Assembly (NCBI GenBank): GCA_903844385.1
Contig: CAIMTJ010000052.1
Location: 1-47,697 of the forward strand
Reading direction: 5' to 3'
Source: an uncultured Burkholderiales bacterium
Lineage (GTDB): Bacteria > Pseudomonadota > Gammaproteobacteria > Burkholderiales > Burkholderiaceae_C
Length of the DNA stretch: 47,697 nucleotides
Part shown: one piece after another, positions 17,524 through 27,500 of the stretch
Layout of the letters: each line of letters begins with the position of its first letter
Position numbering within the stretch: the first letter of the stretch is position 1
Translations under genes and position numbers: made by a program
Notes under the pieces: generated by a model
Told to the model about the DNA's origin: nothing
The model's input: the letters and a program-made list of their open reading frames with translations, nothing else
Database searches by the model: none

Positions 17524-17551
17524 AGTCTATTCACAATAAATACCTTGTCAG
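17524..17551 (-). promoter_or_regulatory. Candidate sigma70 promoter of erpA
   Basis: On the minus strand CTGACA (17551-17546) and TAGACT (17529-17524) are separated by 16 bases and sit 24 bases upstream of the ATG. The -35 is a 5/6 match and the -10 a 4/6 match. I see no clear IscR-type site. Confidence 0.4.
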
Positions 17552-17711
17552 GCGCCATCCTAACAAATTATGGCCAACAACACCGCTCGAATGGTTTTTA
17601 GCGCTGACATTGTGTGGGGATTTCCCCCTAAAACCCTGATCGATATAGGGACTTAGGCCCCGCCGCCACCGCGGCAAAGGCCTTGGCACCCGAGATCTTT
17701 GCACGCCCCCC

Positions 17712-17749
17712 AAAAAAAAAGTGCCAAGCCCCACAAAGGGGATTGGCAC
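17712..17749 (-). terminator. Rho-independent terminator after rpsI
   Basis: Read on the minus strand, GTGCCAA and CCCC arms pair with GGGG and TTGGCAC across one mismatch and a short loop (17749-17721). An uninterrupted run of nine T follows (17720-17712). It lies 36 bases beyond the rpsI stop codon. Confidence 0.9.
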
Positions 17750-17785
17750 CGGCAGACCCAAAGCGCCCCAAGAAGGCGCCCAGGA

Positions 17786-18178
17786 TCAACGTTTGGAGAA
17801 CTGTTTCCTGCGACGAGCGCCGTGCAAGCCGACTTTTTTACGCTCGACTTCACGCGCGTCGCGCGTGACGTAACCCGCAGCAGACAGCACAGGCTTTAAG
17901 GACGCATCGTAGTCAATCAAAGCACGGGTGATGCCGTGACGCACCGCACCGGCCTGTCCCGACTCGCCACCACCGTGGAGATTGACTTGGATGTCAAAAT
18001 TGTCCACATGCTGGGTCAAGACCAAGGGTTGCTTGGAGATCATGATGGACGTTTGACGGCCGAAGTACTCAGCGATGTCTTTGCCATTGATCGTGATTTT
18101 GCCGGATCCTTTTTTAAGAAAAACCCGAGCGACAGAGGACTTGCGGCGTCCCGTGCCATTGTTCCATTCACCAATCAT
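17786..18178 (-). CDS. rpsI: 30S ribosomal protein S9
   Basis: Small-subunit ribosomal protein S9, 130 residues. The conserved [14 protein letters not shown] start, the Gly-rich [18 protein letters not shown] segment and the basic C-terminal tail [14 protein letters not shown] are present; in the family this tail reaches the P-site tRNA. A strong AAGGAG lies 7 bases upstream of its ATG, within the end of rplM. Only one base separates the rplM stop from this start. Confidence 0.98.
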   Translation of the reverse strand: MIGEWNNGTGRRKSSVARVFLKKGSGKITINGKDIAEYFGRQTSIMISKQPLVLTQHVDNFDIQVNLHGGGESGQAGAVRHGITRALIDYDASLKPVLSAAGYVTRDAREVERKKVGLHGARRRKQFSKR

Positions 18179-18179
18179 G

Positions 18180-18617
18180 TCAAGCTCCTTTGAGGGTTAG
18201 CGCTTTGGGTTGCTGAGCACTGTGGGGATGCTCGGCGCCCCCATAGACCTTGAGTTTTTTGATCATGGCGTAGCCCAAAGGACCTTTGGGCAACATGCCT
18301 TTGATGGCTTTCTCAAGCGCACGACCAGGGTGCTTGGCTTGCATGTCGCGGAAATTGGTGGAGTAAATGCCGCCCGGGTAACCCGAGTGACGGTAATACA
18401 TCTTGTCCAAGGCTTTGTTGCCTGTGACACGCAATTTGGCTGCGTTGATGACGACAATGAAGTCGCCGGTATCGACGTGAGGCGTATAAATGGCCTTGTG
18501 TTTGCCGCGTAAACGGAGTGCAGCTTCGCTGGCAACACGTCCGAGCACCAAATCGGTGGCGTCAATCACAAACCACTCGTGCACCACGTCAGCGGGTTTT
18601 GCGCTGAAAGTAGACAT
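18180..18617 (-). CDS. rplM: 50S ribosomal protein L13
   Basis: Large-subunit ribosomal protein L13, first gene of the rplM-rpsI operon. Motifs include [32 protein letters not shown] and RHSGYPGG. The frame extends upstream to 18659, but the ATG at 18617 gives 142 residues, the family's usual length, and has AGGA about 8 bases upstream. Confidence 0.98.
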   Translation of the reverse strand: MSTFSAKPADVVHEWFVIDATDLVLGRVASEAALRLRGKHKAIYTPHVDTGDFIVVINAAKLRVTGNKALDKMYYRHSGYPGGIYSTNFRDMQAKHPGRALEKAIKGMLPKGPLGYAMIKKLKVYGGAEHPHSAQQPKALTLKGA

Positions 18618-18743
18618 GGAATTATTCCTAGAGTTGGGTTTGTTGGATCCTTTTGCCACGGTCGGCGTTCTTCTGACGAGAACCTCTTAGGTGGTGAGTT
18701 GTTGCACTCCGCCGCGGGATACCTGAACGCTGCAGAGCCCTCC

Positions 18744-18773
18744 ATTATACGATGCCTGCGCGCACTTGGGCAA
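18744..18773 (-). promoter_or_regulatory. Sigma70 promoter of rplM-rpsI
   Basis: On the minus strand TTGCCC (18773-18768) and a perfect TATAAT (18749-18744) are 18 bases apart. Initiation would give a leader of about 120 bases before rplM. I did not find a clear L13-binding mimic in that leader. Confidence 0.7.
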
Positions 18774-18895
18774 ATTTTGCCTCAAAGGGCGGCCACACTC
18801 CCCGCCCCTCACCCTCAACGTGAGGCTCAGGGACAGGCAAAACGTTGTTTTCCGACACCTTTTGAGCGCCACTTAGCGGTTACCATCCCTCTCCT

Positions 18896-19801
18896 ATGTT
18901 CAGTTATCGTCACGCCTACCATGCCGGCAACCATGCCGACGTTTTGAAGCACAGTGTGCTCATCTCCATTGTCAAGTACATGACAGAAAAACCCGTGCCC
19001 TTGACCGTCATCGACAGCCATGCGGGTGCGGGCCTGTACCGCTTGGACAGCCAAGCCTTGGCCTTGAGCGGTGAAGCGGGTGAGGGCATCGAGCAGTTTT
19101 TAAAGGACACCAGGCCCTTGAGCAGCACCTTGCTCAAAGACTATGTCGCAACGCTCGAGGCCTTCAACACGGGCAATAAAACCACCCTCTACCCGGGCTC
19201 ACCCTTCATCATTCAGCACTACTTGAATGCCACCGACCGCTTGAAGCTCTTTGAGTTGCACCCGACCGATACGCGACTGTTGGAGCAGCACGTGGCCCAA
19301 CTGCGCGCCGCTCGGCAAGTGGCGGTCTTGCGGGAAGATGGGTTTGAGGGCATGAAGAAGTTTCTCCCCCCCGTGAGCCGGCGCGGCTTGGTGCTGATGG
19401 ACCCGAGCTACGAGATCAAATCCGACTACGCCAAAGTGGCCCTGAGCATCCAAGACGGTTTGCGCCGTTTTGAGACGGGCACCTACGTCGTTTGGTACCC
19501 CCTCATCGCCAGAGCACACGCCCACGATCTGCCCAAGCGCTTGAAAACCCTGGCCCAACAAGCCCGGCGTCCTTGGTTGCACTTGTCATTGATTGTCAAA
19601 TCGTCCAAATTCACCACCCTCCCCGATCAACTCCAAGACGTGATGGAGCGTCAAAAACGACCCGGCTTGCCCGGCTCAGGACTCTTTGTGATCAATCCCC
19701 CCTACACCTTGGGCGCTTTGGCCAAGGAGGCCATGCCCGAGCTGCTCGAACGCTTGGGGCAAGACGATCACGCCAATTTCGTCATCGACTCGGGCGGCTG
19801 A
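18896..19801 (+). CDS. rlmJ: 23S rRNA A2030 N6-methyltransferase RlmJ
   Basis: A cytoplasmic AdoMet-dependent methyltransferase that modifies A2030 of 23S rRNA. The start MFSYRHAYHAGNHADVLKH is highly characteristic. The AdoMet motif is DSHAGAG (40-46). Catalytic motif IV reads DPSYE (169-173), where E. coli RlmJ has DPPYE. GSGLFVINPPYTL near the C-terminus is also conserved. At 301 residues it is slightly longer than the E. coli protein. Confidence 0.95.
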   Translation: MFSYRHAYHAGNHADVLKHSVLISIVKYMTEKPVPLTVIDSHAGAGLYRLDSQALALSGEAGEGIEQFLKDTRPLSSTLLKDYVATLEAFNTGNKTTLYPGSPFIIQHYLNATDRLKLFELHPTDTRLLEQHVAQLRAARQVAVLREDGFEGMKKFLPPVSRRGLVLMDPSYEIKSDYAKVALSIQDGLRRFETGTYVVWYPLIARAHAHDLPKRLKTLAQQARRPWLHLSLIVKSSKFTTLPDQLQDVMERQKRPGLPGSGLFVINPPYTLGALAKEAMPELLERLGQDDHANFVIDSGG

Positions 19802-19826
19802 GGGCCAGCGCGGCTCGTCAAGGTCA

Positions 19827-20726
19827 TCACTTTGACAGCCAGCCCAAATTCTTGCTGATGCTCAAAATCGCTTCACTGTGGTTGAGGCTGTAGAAATGAA
19901 TGCCCGGCACGCCGCCACGCACGAGCTCTTCGCACAGGCGCGTCATCACCTCCAGGCCAAAGGCCTTGATCGAGGCTTGGTCGTCGCCGTAGGACTCCAA
20001 GCGCTGGCGTATCCACCTTGGCACCTCGGTGCCACACGCGTCTGAAAAACGCAGCAATTGTGTCGAGTTGGTGATGGGCATGAGGCCCGGCACAATGGGG
20101 ATATCGACAGAGTGAGTCCTCACATCGTCAACAAAACGCCTATAGGCTTGGGCACTGAAAAAATACTGTGTGATGGCCGAATGGGCCCCGGCATTGACTT
20201 TGGCGACAAAGGCCTTCAAATCCGCGGGGTAGCTGCGCGCTTGGGGGTGGGTCTCGGGGTAAGCGGCCACCTCGATGTGAAACTGCCCAGGAAACTCGCG
20301 CGCCACAAAGGCCACCAAATCTTTGGCATAGGTGAACTCGCCGCTCGAGCCAAAGCCACTGGGCAAGTCGCCCCTCAGGGCCACCAGCCGGTGCACCCCC
20401 ATGGCCGCCAAACGCGTCAAATGCGCTCGGGCACTCGCGGCCGTGGCCCCCACACAGGAATAGTGAGCCACCCCGACATGGCCTTCGTTGATGATTTCTT
20501 GGACGGTCTGCAAGGTGCCCTCTTGGGTCGAGCCCCCGGCACCAAAGGTGACCGAGCAAAACTCCGGCTTGAGCACGTAGAGCTCTTGGCGAACCTGTCG
20601 CAAGCGCTCCACACCTTGGGCGGTCTTGGGGGGAAAGAACTCAACGCTCAACGCCGGCGGGGAGGACGCACAGGCGGGGGAGGATTCAAAGGATGGGGCG
20701 CGAGGGGTCAAAGGGCTGGAGGTCAT
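19827..20726 (-). CDS. metF: 5,10-methylenetetrahydrofolate reductase
   Basis: A FAD enzyme that reduces methylene-THF to 5-methyl-THF for methionine synthesis. Glu29 in SVEFFPPKT and Asp120 in ALRGDLP match the known catalytic and flavin-tuning residues. The C-terminal HFYSLNHSEAI segment is present. At 299 residues the length is standard. It lies downstream of ahcY on the same strand, so methyl-cycle genes are clustered, but 327 bases separate them. Confidence 0.97.
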   Translation of the reverse strand: MTSSPLTPRAPSFESSPACASSPPALSVEFFPPKTAQGVERLRQVRQELYVLKPEFCSVTFGAGGSTQEGTLQTVQEIINEGHVGVAHYSCVGATAASARAHLTRLAAMGVHRLVALRGDLPSGFGSSGEFTYAKDLVAFVAREFPGQFHIEVAAYPETHPQARSYPADLKAFVAKVNAGAHSAITQYFFSAQAYRRFVDDVRTHSVDIPIVPGLMPITNSTQLLRFSDACGTEVPRWIRQRLESYGDDQASIKAFGLEVMTRLCEELVRGGVPGIHFYSLNHSEAILSISKNLGWLSK

Positions 20727-21053
20727 GGGGGTGGTTGGAGGGCAAATTCACAACAGATCGGGGCCTGCCCTGAACACGCAGATCCAGACAGGCTCAAGGG
20801 CAAAAAGCCAAGAGCTGCGCGCTCAAGGCCGAGGACGCCAGCGTGACCGCGGCTTGGGGCAAGCGCATTGAACGCACTTTGAAAGCACTCAAAGCGAAAT
20901 TGGGGCCGAGCTCAGGGCTCGAGCGTGGCGCCAAAGCGGATCGCCCAAACGGATTGGAGAGGGCAGGGCCGCTGGCTCATGCACACCGCTCGGGCAACCC
21001 CGGCAACACCACGCCCTCACCTCGGTGAGGTCAGGGTGCACCTTGCCCAGGGA
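20727..21053. other. Gap between ahcY and metF
   Basis: No supported gene in 327 bases. A perfect hairpin CCTCACCTCGGTGAGG (21015-21030) lies just after the ahcY stop but has no T-run. I saw no second SAH-type aptamer before metF and no clear promoter. Confidence 0.5.
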
Positions 21054-22487
21054 TCAATAGCGGTAGGTGTCGGGCTTATAAGGACCGGATTTGTTCACCC
21101 CAATGTAGGCGGCTTGCATGTCGCTGAGTTCGGTGAGCATGGCGCCCACTTTCATCAAATGCAAACGGGCCACTTTCTCATCCAAGTGCTTGGGCAAGAC
21201 ATAAACTTGGCCCGACTCGTAGCGCTCGGGGTGAGAGAAGAGTTCAATTTGCGCAATGGTTTGGTTGGCAAAGGAGGAGCTCATCACGAAACTGGGGTGT
21301 CCCGTGCCGCAGCCCAAATTCACCAAGCGGCCTTTGGCGAGCATGATGATGCGCTTGCCGCCCGGCAGCAAAATATGGTCCACCTGGGGCTTGATCTCCT
21401 CCCAGGTGTAGGCTTCCATGGAGGCGATGTCAATTTCATTGTCAAAGTGACCAATGTTACAAACGATGGCCTGGTCCTTCATGGCCAACATGTGTGCGTG
21501 GCTGATCACGTGCTTGTTGCCCGTGGCCGTCACAAAGATGTCCGCCTTGTCCGCCGCGTAGTCCATGGTGACCACTTTGTAGCCTTCCATGGCCGCTTGT
21601 AAAGCGTTGATCGGATCGATCTCGGTCACCCACACCTGGGCGCTCAAGGCGCGCAAGGCCTGGGCGGAGCCCTTGCCCACGTCGCCGTAACCGGCCACGA
21701 CCGCCACTTTGCCCGCGATCATCACATCGGTGGCGCGCTTGATGCCGTCGACCAAGGACTCGCGGCAGCCGTACAAATTGTCAAACTTGCTCTTGGTCAC
21801 CGAGTCGTTCACGTTGATGGCACGAAACATCAAGCTGCCCTCGCGAGACATCTCATTCAAGCGGTGCACACCGGTGGTCGTCTCTTCGGTGACACCAATG
21901 ATCTCAGCGCCTTTTCTGCTGTACCAGGTGGGGTCTTGGGCCAATTTGGCTTTGATGGCCGCGTACAAACAGGTCTCTTCTTCACTGGTGGGGTTGGCCA
22001 AGAGTGACGCATCGGTCTCGGCGCGCTTGCCCAAATGCATGAGCAAGGTGGCGTCGCCACCATCGTCCAAAATCATATTGGGGCCTTCGCCAGGAGAGTT
22101 CGCCTGCGCGAACTCAAAAATGCGGTGGGTGTAGTCCCAGTACTCGGTGAGGTTCTCGCCTTTTTTGGCGAACACCGGGGTGCCCGTTGCGGCAATGGCG
22201 GCAGCGGCATGGTCTTGGGTGGAGTAAATATTGCAAGAGGCCCAACGCACTTGGGCGCCCAAGGCTTGCAAGGTCTCGATCAACACGGCCGTTTGAATGG
22301 TCATGTGCAAGGAGCCGGTCACGCGGGCGCCCTTCAAGGGCTTGGACTGGGCGAATTCTTGGCGAATGGCCATCAGACCGGGCATTTCGGTCTCGGCGAT
22401 TTTGATTTCTTTACGGCCCCACTCGGCCAAGGACAAATCGGCCACCCAATAATCGGTGGTGTGCAGGGGCTTGATCGCAGCGTTCAT
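21054..22487 (-). CDS. ahcY: S-adenosylhomocysteine hydrolase
   Basis: A cytoplasmic NAD-dependent enzyme that splits S-adenosylhomocysteine to adenosine and homocysteine and so relieves product inhibition of methyltransferases. The NAD-binding motif [17 protein letters not shown] and the C-terminal [12 protein letters not shown] tail that reaches the neighbouring subunit are present. At 477 residues it is the longer bacterial form with the internal insertion. The frame runs to 22577, but the ATG at 22487 has GGAG 9 bases upstream and starts MNAAIKP. The long leader carries an SAH riboswitch. Confidence 0.98.
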   Translation of the reverse strand: MNAAIKPLHTTDYWVADLSLAEWGRKEIKIAETEMPGLMAIRQEFAQSKPLKGARVTGSLHMTIQTAVLIETLQALGAQVRWASCNIYSTQDHAAAAIAATGTPVFAKKGENLTEYWDYTHRIFEFAQANSPGEGPNMILDDGGDATLLMHLGKRAETDASLLANPTSEEETCLYAAIKAKLAQDPTWYSRKGAEIIGVTEETTTGVHRLNEMSREGSLMFRAINVNDSVTKSKFDNLYGCRESLVDGIKRATDVMIAGKVAVVAGYGDVGKGSAQALRALSAQVWVTEIDPINALQAAMEGYKVVTMDYAADKADIFVTATGNKHVISHAHMLAMKDQAIVCNIGHFDNEIDIASMEAYTWEEIKPQVDHILLPGGKRIIMLAKGRLVNLGCGTGHPSFVMSSSFANQTIAQIELFSHPERYESGQVYVLPKHLDEKVARLHLMKVGAMLTELSDMQAAYIGVNKSGPYKPDTYRY

Positions 22488-22616
22488 GTCTTGATACTCC
22501 AAAGAGGATAATGAAGACCACTGCAACACGGCGCGGCTCGTGAGCCAAACGCACAGAGTGAGCGCACACCCCTCCAACGGGGTCGACGAAACTCACCTCA
22601 CAAAGTCGCAGTGGGT

Positions 22617-22729
22617 GAGCGCCGTTGATGAAGGTATCAACCGAGCCTCATTTTTTGAGGGGATCTGAAGAGTGCCCCGCTAGAAGGCCCCTCAGAATCC
22701 ACAAAAAACTGCATCGCTCCTCGGTCGGG
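22617..22729 (-). promoter_or_regulatory. S-adenosylhomocysteine riboswitch
   Basis: Read on the minus strand, CCGAGGAGCGATGC is followed later by GAGGCTCGG and CAACGGCGCTCA, the hallmark blocks of the SAH riboswitch. P1 pairs GACCGAG with CTCGGTT. The pseudoknot pairs GAGCG (22719-22715) with CGCTC (22621-22617). The 67-base arm between the core blocks can form GAGGGG/CCCCTC and a T6/A6 helix. The class raises ahcY expression when SAH accumulates. The 129-base stretch to the ATG is the probable expression platform. Confidence 0.88.
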
Positions 22730-22733
22730 TGCA

Positions 22734-22763
22734 ATTCTAACCAGACTTGGGCCTTGGCGTAAA
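22734..22763 (-). promoter_or_regulatory. Candidate sigma70 promoter of the ahcY leader
   Basis: On the minus strand TTTACG (22763-22758) and TAGAAT (22739-22734) are 18 bases apart. Initiation about 7 bases on would start the transcript at the 5' strand of riboswitch helix P1. Confidence 0.6.
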
Positions 22764-22849
22764 GCCCGCCCCTCCTAAAGGCCCTTTTTGAGCCGTCTTT
22801 CGCGACCAACACGCAGCGTGGCACCCGTGCGCCTGCGCCAGGCTCTAAA

Positions 22850-24532
22850 ATGAACCCTTTTATCGTCACCGCCTCTAGTGAGAATTTGGACATGCAAAAC
22901 GGCCCCTTAACCGATGAAGTCAAGCGTCGCCGCACCTTTGCCATCATCTCCCACCCCGATGCGGGCAAAACCACGCTCACGGAAAAACTGCTGCTGTTTT
23001 CAGGCGCCATCCAAATTGCCGGCTCCGTCAAAGCAAGGAAAGCCACCCGCCACGCCACGAGCGACTGGATGGAGATTGAAAAGCAGCGTGGCATCTCGGT
23101 GGCGTCCTCGGTCATGCAAATGCTCTACCGCGAGCACGTGATCAATTTGCTCGACACCCCTGGTCACAAAGACTTCTCCGAAGACACCTACCGCGTGCTC
23201 ACGGCCGTGGACTCGGCCCTGATGGTGATCGATGCGGCCAACGGGGTGGAGGCGCAAACCCGTCGATTGATCGAAGTCTGTCGCCAAAGAAACACCCCCA
23301 TCATCACCTTTGTCAACAAAATGGATCGCGAAGTGCGCGACCCCTTGGACATTTTGGACGAGGTCGAGCGTGAACTCGGCATGCCCTGCGTGCCCATGAC
23401 CTGGCCGGTGGGCCAAGGCAAGACCTTTGGTGGCATCATGGACTTGAACGCCCACAGCATGAAAGTGTTCGAGTCCGGCTCTGAGCGGCGTCCCCAAGAC
23501 TTTGAGACCATGCCCCTCGATGAGCCCCAGGCGCTGCTCCAGCGCTTTGGCCAGGAGTACACGACGGCGCTCGATGGCATGGAGCTCGCCCGTGGGGCGT
23601 CGCCGAGCTTTGACCGCCAGGCGTTTTTAGCGGGACAACAAACCCCGGTGTTTTTTGGCTCGGGCGTGAACAACTTTGGCGTGATGGAGGTGCTCGACGC
23701 CTTGGTCGACTTGGCCCCAGCGCCCCAGTCTCGCACGAGCTCCTTGAACAGCAAAGGCCAAGGGGTGCTCACCGCTATCGAGCCCGACCAGGCCGATTTC
23801 TCAGGGGTCGTCTTCAAAGTCCAAGCCAATATGGACCCCTCCCACCGCGACCGCATTGCTTTTGTGCGGGTGGCCTCGGGGCGCTACGCACCGGGCATGA
23901 AACTCAAAGTGCAGCGCACCGCCAAGGAGCTCAGACCCACCTCGGTCGTGACCTTTTTAAGCCAACGCCGAGAAGCTGTTGAAGAGGCCTATGCCGGCGA
24001 CATCATTGGCTTTACCACCCACGGGGGCGTGCAGCTTGGCGACACCATCACCGATGGACTCACCGCGCAGTTCACTGGGCTGCCGTTTTTTGCGCCCGAG
24101 CTGTTCATGACCGTGGTGCTCAAGAACCCGCTGCGCACCAAGCAGCTGCAAACGGGACTGGCCCAACTCGGCGAAGAAGGCGCGATCCAGGTGTTTCGCC
24201 CAGAGATGGGCGGCTTGATGCTCCTCGGTGCCGTGGGCCAGTTGCAGTTTGAGGTGGTGCAGCACCGCCTCAAAGCCGAATACGACTGCGATGTGCGCTT
24301 GGAGTCTTGTCCCTACACGGGCGCGCGCTGGATCACCGCCAAGACCCCCGCCGAGCTCAAAGAGTTCGTCAATGCCTACCCAGCTCGCATGGCCACCGAT
24401 GCGGCCCAGGCCTTGGCCTATTTGTGCACCTCGCCCTATGACGTGCGACTCGCCCAAGAGCGCTTCCCCGACATTCGGTTTCACCCCTTAAGAGAACACG
24501 CCGGCTTGGCACTGCAAAGCGCTCAAGCCTGA
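22850..24532 (+). CDS. prfC: Peptide chain release factor 3
   Basis: A translational GTPase that removes RF1/RF2 from the ribosome after peptide release. G-domain motifs are SHPDAGKTTL, DTPGHKDF and NKMD. The RF3-specific QRGISVASSVMQ segment and domains II-III follow. From the ATG at 22850 the protein has 560 residues; an ATG at 22892 (MQNGPLTDEV) would give 546 and is closer to the usual N-terminus. Neither has a clear ribosome binding site. It diverges from ahcY, and its promoter must lie near or overlap that of the riboswitch leader. Confidence 0.96.
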   Translation: MNPFIVTASSENLDMQNGPLTDEVKRRRTFAIISHPDAGKTTLTEKLLLFSGAIQIAGSVKARKATRHATSDWMEIEKQRGISVASSVMQMLYREHVINLLDTPGHKDFSEDTYRVLTAVDSALMVIDAANGVEAQTRRLIEVCRQRNTPIITFVNKMDREVRDPLDILDEVERELGMPCVPMTWPVGQGKTFGGIMDLNAHSMKVFESGSERRPQDFETMPLDEPQALLQRFGQEYTTALDGMELARGASPSFDRQAFLAGQQTPVFFGSGVNNFGVMEVLDALVDLAPAPQSRTSSLNSKGQGVLTAIEPDQADFSGVVFKVQANMDPSHRDRIAFVRVASGRYAPGMKLKVQRTAKELRPTSVVTFLSQRREAVEEAYAGDIIGFTTHGGVQLGDTITDGLTAQFTGLPFFAPELFMTVVLKNPLRTKQLQTGLAQLGEEGAIQVFRPEMGGLMLLGAVGQLQFEVVQHRLKAEYDCDVRLESCPYTGARWITAKTPAELKEFVNAYPARMATDAAQALAYLCTSPYDVRLAQERFPDIRFHPLREHAGLALQSAQA

Positions 24533-24551
24533 CACCCCAAGGGGCCACGCC

Positions 24552-27500
24552 TCACCTCGCCAGCACGGGCTTTAAGGCCACCCCCGTGTGGGTGCGCTGC
24601 TTGACCAAGGTCTCTGGGGTGCCCGCCGCCACCAAGTGCCCCCCACCTTGTCCGCCCTCGGGCCCCAAGTCGAGCACCCAGTCGGCCTCGGCAATCACAT
24701 CCAAATCGTGCTCGATCACGATCACACTGTGGCCCGCGTCCACCAAGCGGTGCAGCACACGGATGAGTTTGTCCACATCCGACATGTGCAGCCCCACCGT
24801 CGGCTCATCGAGCACATAAAGCGTGTGGGGCACTTTGTAGCCACGTTTACCCACATCGTCGCGCACTTTGCTGAGCTCGGTCACCAGTTTGATGCGCTGC
24901 GCCTCCCCACCACTCAAGGTCGGTGACGGCTGCCCGAGCGTCAAATACCCCAGCCCCACGTCTTTCAAGAGCGACAAGGGGTGGGCGATCACCGGCGTAC
25001 TGGCAAAGAAGTCCACCGCCTCATCGACTTGCATTTGCAGCACGTCACCGATGGTTTTGCCGCGCCAAGTCACCCCCAAGGTCTCGGCATTGAAGCGATC
25101 TCCTTTGCAGACCTCACACAAGACCTTCACATCGGGCAAGAAGCTCATCTCAATGGTGCGCATGCCTTGGCCCTCGCAGCCGTGGCAGCGGCCCTCGCCG
25201 GTGTTGAAGCTAAAGCGTGCGGGGCCAAATCCTCGCGCTTGGGCCTCCAAGGTTTGCGCAAACATCTTTCGAATCGTGTCCCAAAACCCAATGTAGGTGG
25301 CCGGGCAACTGCGCGGCGTTTTACCAATCGGTGTTTGGTCCACTTCAAGCACCCGATCGAGCTGCTCCCAGCCCAGCACCGCCTCACAGCCCAACCACTT
25401 CGTGGGCGCTCGTCTATGGGCGAGGGCTTGGTGGACATTGGCGAGCAAGATGTCGCGCGCGAGCGTTGACTTGCCCGAGCCCGACACGCCCGTCACCGCC
25501 ACCAAGCGCTTCAAGGGGAAGTCCGCTTGCACGGCCTTCAAGTTGTGCAAGTTCGCCCCCATCACTCGCAAGGCCAGCATGGGTTCGAGCGAGGCGGCCA
25601 TGCTGCGTCGGCTCTGGAGCGGGTGGCGCATGGCGTCACGCAAATAGCGCCCCGTCACCGACTCGCTTTGGTCCATCAAGTCTTGCACTCGGCCTTGAGC
25701 GACCAAGTGACCCCCGCGTTTGCCCGCTCCGGGCCCAATGTCAATCAAGTGATCGGCTCGGCGCATGGTCTCCTCATCGTGCTCGACCACCACCAGTGTG
25801 TTGCCCTTTTGACACAGGAGTGACAAGGCGTTCAAGAGCATTTGGTTGTCGCGTGCATGAAGACCAATCGTGGGCTCGTCCAATACGTAACACACGCCTT
25901 GCAAGTGGCTGCCCAGCTGCGCGGCCAAGCGAATGCGCTGCGACTCACCCCCGCTCAAGGTGGGGGCGCCGCGCTCGAGCGTCAAATACCCCAAACCCAC
26001 TTGATCCAAGAACTCCAAGCGCAGGGCAATTTCCGAGACCAAGTCGCGCGCGATTTGCGCCTCGCGCCCAACCAGCTTTAACTCCCGCACCCATTTGCGC
26101 AAGGCTTGTACGCTCAATTGGGCCAAGCTCGTGATGGGCTGGCCGTGAAAGCGCACGTGGCGCGCGAGCGCATTCAAGCGAGACCCCTCGCACGCGGGAC
26201 ACGTCACCTCCTCGAACTCGTCCAAGGTCGGCTCGGCAAAGGTTTGCTCTCGGCCCTTTTGCGAGGCGTCTTGCGTGGTGTCGTCAAGCAAGGCGCGCTG
26301 CTTGGCGTTGAGCTTGACACCGGTGCCCACACAACTCGTGCACCAACCGTGCTTGGAGTTGTAGGAAAAAAGCCTCGGGTCGAGCTCGCTGTAAGACGCA
26401 GCACACACGGGACAGGCTCGTCGGGTGGAGTAGACCTGCAGCTCACCGATGCGCGCCGTTGAGGCGCCCACCATCATGGCGGGGGCCAAGCCTTTGAGGG
26501 GCGACAAGACATGCACCACCCCTTTGCCGTGTTCAAGACCGAGCATCACCGCTTGTCTGAGCAACTCCTCGCGCGCCACGTCCACGGTGAGGCTGAGAAT
26601 GGGCAGCTCCACGGTGTGCTCTTTGAAGCGGTCCAGGCGTGGGAATTGGAGCGTGGGCAAGAAGTCGCCATCCACCCGCAAATGGCTATAGCCTTTGTTG
26701 CGCGCCCAATCGGCCAAATCGGTATAGAGGCCCTTCCTGTTGATCACCAAGGGGCTCAAAATCCCAATCTCTTGGCCTTTAAAGCGCGAGATGAGTTGCG
26801 CGCAAATGCTTTGCACGCTTTGCGGCATCACCGCTTGGTCGTCGTGCACACAATGCTGCACACCGAGCTTGACATACAACAAGCGCAAAAAATGCCACAC
26901 CTCGGTGGTGGTGCCCACGGTGCTTTTTCTGCCCCCCCGCGAGAGTCGCTGCTCGATCGCCACGGTGGGCGGAATGCCATAGACGGCATCGACCTCGGGT
27001 CGAGCAGCGGGCTGCACGATGCTCCTTGCGTAGGCGTTCAAACTCTCCAAGTAGCGGCGTTGGCCTTCATTGAACAAAATATCAAACGCCAAGGTCGACT
27101 TGCCAGAACCCGACACCCCGGTCACCACATTGAAGCTGCCGCGCGGAATGTGAACCGTGAGGTTTTTGAGGTTGTGCTCTTTGGCGTTGATGATTTGGAT
27201 CTCTCCCGAGTGCAAACTCGGTAAACGGGGACGGGCAGACTCGGTTTGCCCCAAGAGCCCCAAGGCGGGCGGGCGAGCTCCTGGCTCGGTTTGGCCAGGC
27301 AGCAGTGCCCCCAAGTTCTGGTCATAGCTTCTGAGCGCTTGCGCGGTGTGGGAGCTCGGATGCGACTTGATGTCATCGGGCGCGCCTTGCACGACCAAGT
27401 AGCCCCCGGCTTCACCGCCTTCGGGCCCCAAATCGATCACCCAGTCGCTCGAGCGCACCACATCCAAGTTGTGTTCAATGAGCACGATGGAGGCACCCGA

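Noticed and set aside
22648-23115. 155-codon minus-strand frame across the riboswitch and prfC start
   Set aside because: It overlaps the SAH aptamer and the conserved G-domain of prfC; no family match.
25217-26134. 305-codon plus-strand frame opposite uvrA
   Set aside because: Low-complexity Pro/Arg/Ser composition, antisense to conserved ABC motifs.
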